Positions 58,098 to 64,000 of a stretch of 64,000 bases of DNA are shown piece after piece. The translations under genes were made by a program, and so were the position numbers. The notes under the pieces are model-generated. The model was not told the DNA's origin. It made no database searches and saw only the letters and a program-made list of their open reading frames with translations. The stretch comes from Anaerolineaceae bacterium (GTDB lineage: Bacteria; Chloroflexota; Anaerolineae; Aggregatilineales; Phototrophicaceae): assembly GCA_002702065.1 (NCBI GenBank), contig NZXX01000001.1, positions 1,736,001 through 1,800,000 of the forward strand. The letters run 5' to 3'. Position 1 is the first letter of the stretch. The number at the start of each line of letters is the position of its first letter.

Positions 58098-59159
58098 ATG
58101 GCGACTGAGAATGATATGTTACTGGATGTGCGCGGGTTAAAAGCGCACTTCTATACCCGCGAAGGCGTCGTGAAAGCGGTTGACGGCGTTGATTTTTCCA
58201 TCCGGCGGAACGAGATTCTGGCGATTGTGGGTGAAAGTGGCTCTGGCAAGAGCATCACTGCACGCGCGATCATGAATGCGGTGCCTTCGCCCGGACACAT
58301 CATCGACGGGCAAGTTATGTTCTATAACCCGCGTGAGGGCGGCAAGGGGGTTGACCTGGCACAGGTGGACCCGCGGGGCGAGCAGATCCGGCAGATTCGT
58401 GGTAACGATATTGCCATGATCTTTCAGGAACCGATGGCATCGCTCAGCCCGGTGCATACCATCGGGACGCAGATCACCGAGGCGATCCGGCTGCATATGC
58501 CATTGAGCAAGAAAGCGGCGCGCGACCGGGCCATCGAACTGCTTCAACGTGTAGGTATTCCGCGCCCGGAACAACGCATTGATAACTATGCCTTCCAGTT
58601 AAGCGGCGGAATGCGCCAGCGTGCGATGATCGCTATGGCGCTGTCGTGTAACCCGACGCTGCTTATCGCTGATGAACCCACGACGGCGCTGGATGTGACC
58701 ACACAGGCGCAAATTCTGGACCTGATGCTGGAGCTTCAGGCGGAGTATGGCATGTCTGTGATCTTCATTACGCATGATCTGGGTGTGGTGGCAGAGATTG
58801 CTGATGATGTGGTGGTGATGTATCTGGGGCAGGTGGTCGAACGCGGCGACGTGTACTCGATCTTTAAGCAGCCAGAGCATCCCTACACACGTGCTTTGCT
58901 GCAATCGATCCCGCGGCTGGGGACCAAAGTGAAATCCCGTCTCGCCTCGATTCGCGGGATGGTGCCTTCACCTTTCAGCCGCCCGCACGGTTGTCAGTTT
59001 CACCCACGATGTGACATGCGTATCGCCGGGGTGTGCGACAAGATGGTGCCCGATTTGATCACGATTGGCGAAGACCGGGAAGTGCGCTGTCTGCTGCATC
59101 AGCCGGAAATCATGGAGGCGCAGGCTGCCAGCGTTGAAGGAGAAACTCAGAATGGCTGA
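58098..59159 (+). CDS. Oligopeptide/dipeptide-type ABC transporter ATPase (DppD-like)
   Basis: 353 residues; GGAGG before the ATG at 58098. Walker [11 protein letters not shown]-loop [12 protein letters not shown], signature [14 protein letters not shown], Walker [13 protein letters not shown] and H-loop THDLG. The C-terminal [18 protein letters not shown] plus a later Cys is the four-cysteine oligopeptide-transporter domain. The end overlaps the DppF-like gene by 8 bases. Confidence 0.93.
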   Translation: MATENDMLLDVRGLKAHFYTREGVVKAVDGVDFSIRRNEILAIVGESGSGKSITARAIMNAVPSPGHIIDGQVMFYNPREGGKGVDLAQVDPRGEQIRQIRGNDIAMIFQEPMASLSPVHTIGTQITEAIRLHMPLSKKAARDRAIELLQRVGIPRPEQRIDNYAFQLSGGMRQRAMIAMALSCNPTLLIADEPTTALDVTTQAQILDLMLELQAEYGMSVIFITHDLGVVAEIADDVVVMYLGQVVERGDVYSIFKQPEHPYTRALLQSIPRLGTKVKSRLASIRGMVPSPFSRPHGCQFHPRCDMRIAGVCDKMVPDLITIGEDREVRCLLHQPEIMEAQAASVEGETQNG

Positions 59160-60213
59160 TGGTTCCACACAAAATGGCAAAAGCCAGACGCCGCTGCTCG
59201 AAGTTCAGAATCTGAAGATGCACTTTCCCATCAAGCGCGGTGTGTTCCAGCACGTCGTGGGGCATGTGAAAGCGGTTGATGATGTGAACTTCCATGTGAA
59301 CGGCGGTGAGACATTAAGCCTTGTGGGCGAAAGCGGCTGCGGCAAGACGACGACCGGACGCTGTATTATGCGCATCTACAGCCCGACCAGCGGCAGTGTG
59401 CACTATCGGCAGCCGGACGGCAATATGGTTGATCTGACGACCCTTAACCGTGATGAACTGCGGCCCTATCGTCAAAAGATTCGCATGGTGTTTCAGGATC
59501 CATTTGCTTCGCTCAACCCGCGTATGTCGGTGCTGGAAGTGATCAGCGATCCGCTGCGGGTGAACAATCTGGTGCCCAATAGCGAACTGCAAGATCGTGT
59601 GGCGCTGCTGCTGCGGCGGGTGGGGCTGCGCCCGGAATATATGCGCCGGTATCCGCATGCTTTCAGTGGGGGCGAACGGCAGCGCATCGGTATCGCACGC
59701 GCGCTGGCAACGAACCCGGAACTCATCGTGCTCGATGAGGCGGTGTCTGCGCTGGATGTGTCGGTACGGGCGCAAATCCTTAATCTTCTGAAGGACTTGC
59801 AGGAAGAATTCCACCTGACGTACCTGTTTGTCGCGCATGATTTGAGTGTGGTCGAGCATGTCAGTGACCGGGTGGCCGTGATGTATGTCGGCAAGATCGT
59901 CGAGCTGGCACCGACGGTTGAACTGTACACGCGCCCGAAGCACCCGTATACGGAGGCACTGCTCTCGGCTGTTCCGAAGCCGGACCCGACGCTGCGGTCG
60001 CGCAAGAATCGGATTGCGCTGCAAGGCGAGGTGGCTGATCCATCGGACCCACCGAGTGGCTGCTATTTTCACCCGCGCTGCCCATACGCCAAGGACCGCT
60101 GCCGCACCGAGACGCCCGCCCTGCGCGAGATGGGCAACGGGCATCAGGTTGCCTGTCACTTTGCTGAGGAGCTTGAACTTCGCGGCGTGGTGGCCGAAGG
60201 CGTGGTTTCCTAA
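59152..60213 (+). CDS. Oligopeptide/dipeptide-type ABC transporter ATPase (DppF-like)
   Basis: 353 residues from the ATG at 59152, with AAGGAG upstream; the frame extends into the previous gene but the domain starts at [13 protein letters not shown]. Walker [11 protein letters not shown]-loop [12 protein letters not shown], signature [14 protein letters not shown], Walker [13 protein letters not shown] (Ala in place of the usual Pro) and C-terminal [17 protein letters not shown]. Its TAA stop shares a base with the next ATG. Confidence 0.93.
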   Translation: MADGSTQNGKSQTPLLEVQNLKMHFPIKRGVFQHVVGHVKAVDDVNFHVNGGETLSLVGESGCGKTTTGRCIMRIYSPTSGSVHYRQPDGNMVDLTTLNRDELRPYRQKIRMVFQDPFASLNPRMSVLEVISDPLRVNNLVPNSELQDRVALLLRRVGLRPEYMRRYPHAFSGGERQRIGIARALATNPELIVLDEAVSALDVSVRAQILNLLKDLQEEFHLTYLFVAHDLSVVEHVSDRVAVMYVGKIVELAPTVELYTRPKHPYTEALLSAVPKPDPTLRSRKNRIALQGEVADPSDPPSGCYFHPRCPYAKDRCRTETPALREMGNGHQVACHFAEELELRGVVAEGVVS

Positions 60214-61619
60214 TGAGCACAGCTCAGCAGTACGGCTTTGCCCGTGTCACCCACGCGCCTGAGGTCGAAGTCGCACCGGGTAAACGTCTGTCGTTTGGGT
60301 TTGATGCGGCGGCTGTTGCGCCCGATGGGACAGTTACAGCACTTCAGTGGGCGAATGGCGCGGCGGCTGCGGGGTCGCGCTTTCGATTGATGATTGCGCT
60401 GGATGTGCGTGAGGAAGTGCTCATCGATGTGCTGCTGCTGGAAAACGAGCAGGTGATTGGCACACTGGATATACGCTATGCCTACGTGTGCCAGCCATTC
60501 GAGATGATGCTCGATGCGGCACAAACGGAGGCGGCGATGCGCGGTGGCATCGGCTTGCGGATGATGCGTGGCACACAACCGCTGTGGTTTTTTCACGCCG
60601 ATGTGCCCGGTACGGTGCTTTATCGACCCCATTTGCTCCTGACATCAGATTCTGATCCGGTGCAGGCGTTTTATGACCGGTTGGCTTCGCTGGATTCGGT
60701 TCAATCATTTGGCTGGATGGAAGGTTGTGTGCTGGATGCGCTGCTTGATCTGAGCGCAGTCCATCCAGAAGGGCCATATGCTGCTGCCCTAAAGGCGCAT
60801 CTGAACCAGTTTCTGGATGACTCGCAGCGGTTGTACTATGAAGACCCGCGCAGCCAACCAGCCGATGATCGAGTGTACGGGATTGAAGGCACGCTGCCGT
60901 TTGCGGCGCTGGCCCAGACCTGGCCGGATCATCCGGTGGTGCAGCAGGTCGTCGATTTCTGGCTGGGCAAACAAAACGCTGACGGGGCGGTAAAAGATCA
61001 CGGCTCGCTAACAGCAGAGGGTTCCTACACCATCGCGTATCCGATGGCTGTAATTGCCCGGCAGCGTGGAGACACGGCGCTGACCGCACTGGCTTTGCGC
61101 CAGCTTGAACTGCGCCGCCAGTTTCTGGTTCATGATGACGCTATCTGGCTGCGCTACCATGAGGATGGCAGTCGAACGTATCGCAACTGGGCGCGGGGCT
61201 GTGCGTGGTACTTGCTTGGGTTGGCCCGTACGCTTACCGTACTCAAGGATGATCCTGATAGTGAAAGCGCACGCGCGGAATTCCAGCGAGCTGCACAATG
61301 GGTGGCGACCCATGCCCGTAAAGATGGGCTGTGGGCCTGTTTTGTCGATGAACCAGATGTTGCGGTGGATACATCGGGCTCGGCAGGGATTGCGGCGGCG
61401 CTGGCGCTGGGCGTAAAAGAGGGCCAGATCGAGCGTGGTTACCAGCAGTTGGCAGCGACTACTTTTGAAACGCTGACCACTTATTTGACGCCAGACGGGT
61501 TGTTGATGGGTGTGGCCCAATCAAACCGCGGGGGAGAAGCCCTGCAGCGCAGCAACTACCGTGTTATCTCACAGATGGGCATGGGATTGATGGGGCAGTT
61601 AGCGGCTGCGCTGGCATGA
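60213..61619 (+). CDS. GH105/GH88-like unsaturated uronyl hydrolase with extra N-terminal domain
   Basis: 468 residues. Residues 1-145 form a beta-rich domain of unknown type. From about 150 an (alpha/alpha)6 barrel follows, with FGWMEGCVLDALLDL, IEGTLPFAAL, EGSYTIAYPMAVIA, NWARGCAWYLLGLART (matching the WARGxGW motif of GH105) and DTSGSAGIAAAL. GH105 and GH88 enzymes remove the unsaturated uronic acid left by polysaccharide lyases, in the cytoplasm. No signal peptide, consistent with that. It ends the IclR/Dpp operon and gives the best clue to its substrate: lyase-made pectin or glycosaminoglycan-like oligosaccharides. Confidence 0.8.
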   Translation: MSTAQQYGFARVTHAPEVEVAPGKRLSFGFDAAAVAPDGTVTALQWANGAAAAGSRFRLMIALDVREEVLIDVLLLENEQVIGTLDIRYAYVCQPFEMMLDAAQTEAAMRGGIGLRMMRGTQPLWFFHADVPGTVLYRPHLLLTSDSDPVQAFYDRLASLDSVQSFGWMEGCVLDALLDLSAVHPEGPYAAALKAHLNQFLDDSQRLYYEDPRSQPADDRVYGIEGTLPFAALAQTWPDHPVVQQVVDFWLGKQNADGAVKDHGSLTAEGSYTIAYPMAVIARQRGDTALTALALRQLELRRQFLVHDDAIWLRYHEDGSRTYRNWARGCAWYLLGLARTLTVLKDDPDSESARAEFQRAAQWVATHARKDGLWACFVDEPDVAVDTSGSAGIAAALALGVKEGQIERGYQQLAATTFETLTTYLTPDGLLMGVAQSNRGGEALQRSNYRVISQMGMGLMGQLAAALA

Positions 61620-61633
61620 CTGGCTAACGATTG

Positions 61634-61678
61634 CTCACTGCGGAACAGACTCTGACACATGTTTTGTTCCGCAGTGAG
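61634..61678. terminator. Long perfect hairpin between convergent genes
   Basis: A perfect 14-base-pair stem (61634-61647 with 61665-61678) with a 17-base loop lies between the GH105-like gene and the flavodoxin gene, which face each other. No T-run on either side, but position and stability suggest a two-way transcription stop. Confidence 0.65.
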
Positions 61679-61697
61679 ATCATACTCCGCATATGAA

Positions 61698-62234
61698 TCA
61701 TGCTGGTTGATTTTCCAGCACCTCAAATTCCTCAATAACCTGATTAACCCATTCGGCGATCCGCGCAGGTGTCTTTTCGGACTGGCCTTCCTGATCCACA
61801 CCCAGCGACAGGAAATGATCTTCCACCTGTGCGAGCGATTCTTCAAATTCGTAATTGCTGGTCGGCCAGAGACCCCATAACTGTGCGCCCAGCTTCATCA
61901 CCTCATCCGCCAGCATCCCGACTGCGTCCAGAAAATTGAAGCCGTAACCATTCTGATCACCGAGGCCAAAGATAGCGACTCGTTTGCCAGACATATTCGC
62001 ACCAGCGAGCTTCGGCAGGAAGAACTCCCAGTCGTCCTGAAGCTGCCCGGTGTTCCAGGTTGGGATGCCCAGAATCAAATAGTCGAATTGCAGGAACTGC
62101 TCGATTGATGTGCTGCCGATATTGAATACTTCGACCAGCGATGGGTCGCGTTTGTCAAATTCAGCTTTCATTTCATAGGCAACATACTCGGTATTGCCCG
62201 TGCTGCTGCCATAAAAGAGACCAATTTTTGCCAT
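61698..62234 (-). CDS. fldA: Long-chain flavodoxin
   Basis: 178 residues from the ATG at 62234, preceded by AGAGGATAAG; the frame stays open for 62 codons upstream, but the flavodoxin fold starts at MAKIGLFYGSSTGNTE, the FMN phosphate loop. TWNTGQLQDDWEFFLP and FGLGDQNGYGFNFLDAVG hold the isoalloxazine-contacting loops, including the long-chain insertion. Size and motifs match FldA/IsiB flavodoxins, small electron carriers that replace ferredoxin under low iron. No partner reductase is adjacent. Confidence 0.93.
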   Translation of the reverse strand: MAKIGLFYGSSTGNTEYVAYEMKAEFDKRDPSLVEVFNIGSTSIEQFLQFDYLILGIPTWNTGQLQDDWEFFLPKLAGANMSGKRVAIFGLGDQNGYGFNFLDAVGMLADEVMKLGAQLWGLWPTSNYEFEESLAQVEDHFLSLGVDQEGQSEKTPARIAEWVNQVIEEFEVLENQPA

Positions 62235-62296
62235 GTGATGCTTATCCTCTGTGTAATCAACTGGAACGCTGGGGCAAAAGCGCAGCGCACTGTCGA

Positions 62297-62326
62297 AGTA
62301 TAGTATCTGAACCCCTTGCTTGTCCA
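62297..62326 (-). promoter_or_regulatory. Candidate flavodoxin promoter
   Basis: Minus-strand TGGACA (62321-62326) and TATACT (62297-62302) with an 18-base spacer, about 63 bases before the flavodoxin ATG. An inverted repeat CTTGTCC/GGACAAG (62319-62325 and 62340-62346) overlaps the -35 box. With the LacI promoter and operator this accounts for the recognisable content of the 348-base gap 62235-62582. Confidence 0.45.
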
Positions 62327-62480
62327 GTTTTTTTAGGCCGGACAAGGTTTCTCCGATGGGCAATGTTCTTGATAGATAGTTTACCCCAAAATCGCGCCAA
62401 TTGGTCGGCTGTCCATCCATTTAAAGACGACGGCTTATGAGTGCCATCATGGTGGATTCGTAACTTATGACATAGATTTC

Positions 62481-62507
62481 TTGACAAACGATCTGAAACT
62501 ATATACT
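62481..62507 (+). promoter_or_regulatory. Promoter of the LacI gene
   Basis: A perfect TTGACA (62481-62486) followed after 15 bases by TATACT (62502-62507); a 17-base spacer would give TACTCT. The LacI start at 62583 is about 75 bases downstream, and a palindromic operator lies between. Confidence 0.45.
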
Positions 62508-62524
62508 CTATTCGTGGTTATTGC

Positions 62525-62536
62525 GTTACCGCTAAC
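62525..62536. promoter_or_regulatory. Candidate LacI-family operator GTTACCGCTAAC
   Basis: A 12-base near-palindrome (GTTAnCGnTAAC) with the central CG step that LacI/GalR proteins recognise. It lies about 18 bases after the -10 box of the LacI gene, the usual position for autorepression. Confidence 0.6.
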
Positions 62537-62582
62537 ATTTGTTTTTAGCTAAATTATATATGATATATTCTGAGTATAGATT

Positions 62583-63590
62583 GTGCCCAAGCAAAAAGAT
62601 CGCATTACAATTGCAGATGTTGCCGAAAAGGCGAATGTTTCTGCAATGACCGTCTCCCGTGTCCTCAACAATAAAGGGAGCTTCAGCGAGGAAACCCGGC
62701 AGCATGTCCTCCATGTGATGCGTGAATTGGGTTATCGTCCCAATCGGGTTGCGCGCAGTCTTGCTACCGCCAAAACTCTGAAGATCGGTGTTGTGGTGCC
62801 CAGTATTTCCAGTGCCTATTTTGGTGAGGTGCTGGAAGGTACAGAACGGGTGCTGTGGGAGTGTGGTTATCACATGCTCTTATGTAACACCGCTGTCGAT
62901 TCCCGTCGAGAACATGCCGTCATGGATCTTTTCGAGGAAGATCGCGTCGATGGTGTGGTGGTCCTCAGTTCGCATCTGCCCGGTGACGAACTCAGCAGTT
63001 ACCTCAAAAAACAACGCGCCGCTGTGGTCATCAATTGCGACGTGGAACCCGGTATCGCTGGTCACATTTATACAGACGAATTAAAAAGTATGCGGATGGC
63101 AGTCAAGCACCTACAGCAGGCTGGTTGCAAGTGTTTGGGCTACATTGGCCTTGCCATCGAGACGTACGCTGGCCGCGAACGGCATGACATGTTTATTCGT
63201 GCCTGCGAAGAAGTGGGCCTCTCGGTGAGCAGCGATAACATCGTGATCTGTGATCGGCGAATGGGCGGGTTGGCGGCGCGTCGTTTGTTCAAGCGTGTGC
63301 CGGAAACCGATGGTTTGATCTGCTTTAACGATGAAATTGCTGCCGGGGCACTTCGTGTTTGTTTCGAATTACAGCGGCGGGTACCCGAAGATGTAGCCAT
63401 TGTGGGTTTTGATGACATCTTCCTTGCCGAATTACTGGTGCCAGCTTTGACGACGCTCCGCCTGAAAACCACCAAGCAGGAAGTGGGGGCGATCGCGGCC
63501 CGGATGTTACTTGAGCGTATTGAGGGACGGTCTACGCGCGATGAAGTGGTTCTGGAACATGAACTCGTCGTGCGCGAGAGCGCGCCTTAA
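62583..63590 (+). CDS. LacI family transcriptional regulator
   Basis: 335 residues with a GTG start. The N-terminal helix-turn-helix ITIADVAEKANVSAMTVSRV and hinge helix (YRPNRVARSLATAKT) are canonical. The sensor domain runs from KIGVVVPSISSAYFGEVLEG to VAIVGFDDIFLAELLVPALT. It lies 100 bases upstream of a family 5 binding-protein gene that leaves the window, so it probably controls that Dpp-type importer and what follows. A central-CG palindrome lies before it. Confidence 0.93.
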   Translation: MPKQKDRITIADVAEKANVSAMTVSRVLNNKGSFSEETRQHVLHVMRELGYRPNRVARSLATAKTLKIGVVVPSISSAYFGEVLEGTERVLWECGYHMLLCNTAVDSRREHAVMDLFEEDRVDGVVVLSSHLPGDELSSYLKKQRAAVVINCDVEPGIAGHIYTDELKSMRMAVKHLQQAGCKCLGYIGLAIETYAGRERHDMFIRACEEVGLSVSSDNIVICDRRMGGLAARRLFKRVPETDGLICFNDEIAAGALRVCFELQRRVPEDVAIVGFDDIFLAELLVPALTTLRLKTTKQEVGAIAARMLLERIEGRSTRDEVVLEHELVVRESAP

Positions 63591-63690
63591 ACGGTGTGAT
63601 GGGGGATAGCAAAAAGGAGACACGAAGCCAACAAACTTATATCAAAAGCAGTGCACATTTAGTTGAATTAATTAGTAGAAAGTCATTCGA

Positions 63691-64000
63691 ATGAAACGTG
63701 TAGTTCTACTTCTAACGATTTGTATGTTATTGATGATTTCTGTGTCGCTGACTGGCGCACAGGAAATGACCTACTCGCAGGCTCCGATGCTGGATGGCAT
63801 GGACCTGCCGGAATTGTCGGAGCGCCTGCCTGCTGAACCGCTGGTCGTGGAACCTGCGGATCGCATCGGTGTCTACGGTGGTACATGGCACATGGGTCTG
63901 CGCGGCGGTAACGATGGCGCGCTGCTTGTCCGTACCATCGGTAATGAGGGCCTGGTTCGCTGGAACCTGGACTGGACAGGTGTGGTCCCCAACGTGGCTG
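63691..64000 (+). CDS. ABC transporter substrate-binding protein, family 5 (3' end outside window)
   Basis: The first 103 codons are present. The signal peptide MKRVVLLLTICMLLMISVSL ends LTGAQ, without lipobox. The mature part has APMLDG, ERLPAEPLVVEPADRIGVYG and GTWHMGLRGGNDGALLVRTI, closely similar to the start of the binding protein at 52411-54351. It is a paralogue of that protein and likely heads another Dpp-type oligosaccharide importer under the LacI regulator. The ribosome site is weak. Confidence 0.85.
   Translation, partial: MKRVVLLLTICMLLMISVSLTGAQEMTYSQAPMLDGMDLPELSERLPAEPLVVEPADRIGVYGGTWHMGLRGGNDGALLVRTIGNEGLVRWNLDWTGVVPNVA

Noticed and set aside
52411..60213. Nickel or dipeptide transporter (Nik/Dpp)
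   Set aside because: Family resemblance only; the operon ends in a GH105/GH88-like enzyme and contains no peptidase or nickel enzyme gene.
62235..62420. Upstream in-frame extension of the flavodoxin gene (62 codons)
   Set aside because: The FMN-binding loop starts at residue 5 of the shorter protein, a good ribosome site precedes 62234, and promoter-like boxes lie inside the extension.
1..64000. CRISPR arrays, tRNA or rRNA genes, insertion sequences and prophage genes
   Set aside because: No regularly spaced repeats, no cloverleaf-like tRNA sequence, no transposase or integrase motifs were seen on reading. Small RNAs cannot be excluded without computation.

Overview
The window reads as a chromosomal stretch of a heterotrophic, carbohydrate-degrading bacterium, most likely a member of the Chloroflexota (Anaerolineae-like). 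This is inferred from protein style only: many sugar and oligopeptide-type ABC importers whose binding proteins all have plain signal peptides ending in Ala-Gln, Dpp-type transporters placed beside glycoside hydrolases, and GntR-LacI hybrid regulators. No rRNA, tRNA, CRISPR array, insertion sequence or phage gene was seen. Genes are tightly packed, with many ATGA-type overlaps.

Layout. (1) 1-7.9 kb: surface polysaccharide genes. These are a partial GT4, a three-enzyme UDP-N-acetyl-L-deoxyhexosamine set (RmlD-like reductase, CapE-like dehydratase, WecB-like 2-epimerase), GT2 and GT4 transferases, and convergently a WecG/TagA transferase and another GT2. (2) 8.1-19.5 kb, minus strand: an ArsR-type regulator with a large C-terminal domain, a MalF/MalG importer with its binding protein, a second shorter MalG, two GH2 enzymes and a glutaminase-A-like (DUF4965) protein. 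(3) 19.8-29.0 kb: a divergent FCD-GntR regulator and an operon for binding protein, PhyH dioxygenase, MalF, MalG, GH38 alpha-mannosidase, mannonate dehydratase (UxuA) and a glucose-1-dehydrogenase-type SDR, closed by a strong terminator. It looks like uptake of mannosides followed by oxidative mannose breakdown to 2-keto-3-deoxygluconate. (4) 29.5-39.0 kb: a sialidase-like Asp-box protein, a collapsed sulfatase pseudogene, tandem GH172 (DUF2961) genes and a complete Dpp-type importer. (5) 39.3-44.2 kb: a GntR-LacI regulator, then an operon of an NAD-epimerase, an unknown protein, a metallohydrolase and a DgaE/SelA-like PLP enzyme. (6) 44.2-49.7 kb, minus strand: a second GntR-LacI regulator with an importer that includes the only MsmK/UgpC-type ATPase in the window. 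(7) 49.8-51.3 kb: a lone GT-C membrane protein. (8) 51.5-61.6 kb: an IclR regulator and an operon for a family 5 binding protein, a PF04909 amidohydrolase, a Rieske protein, DppBCDF and a GH105/GH88-like hydrolase. (9) 61.7-64 kb: flavodoxin, a LacI regulator and the start of another family 5 binding protein.

Cross-cutting features. At least six catabolic modules each sit beside their own regulator, from the ArsR, GntR-FCD, GntR-LacI (two), IclR and LacI families. Several candidate operators overlap or follow good -35/-10 boxes. All five complete binding-protein genes are followed by a hairpin before the next gene, which fits higher expression of the binding protein than of the membrane parts. 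Two of the three MalFG importers lack an ATPase gene, so the single ATPase at 44.2-45.3 kb may be shared.

All family calls rest on reading the translated sequence by eye. Substrates are inferred from gene neighbourhood and none is proven.
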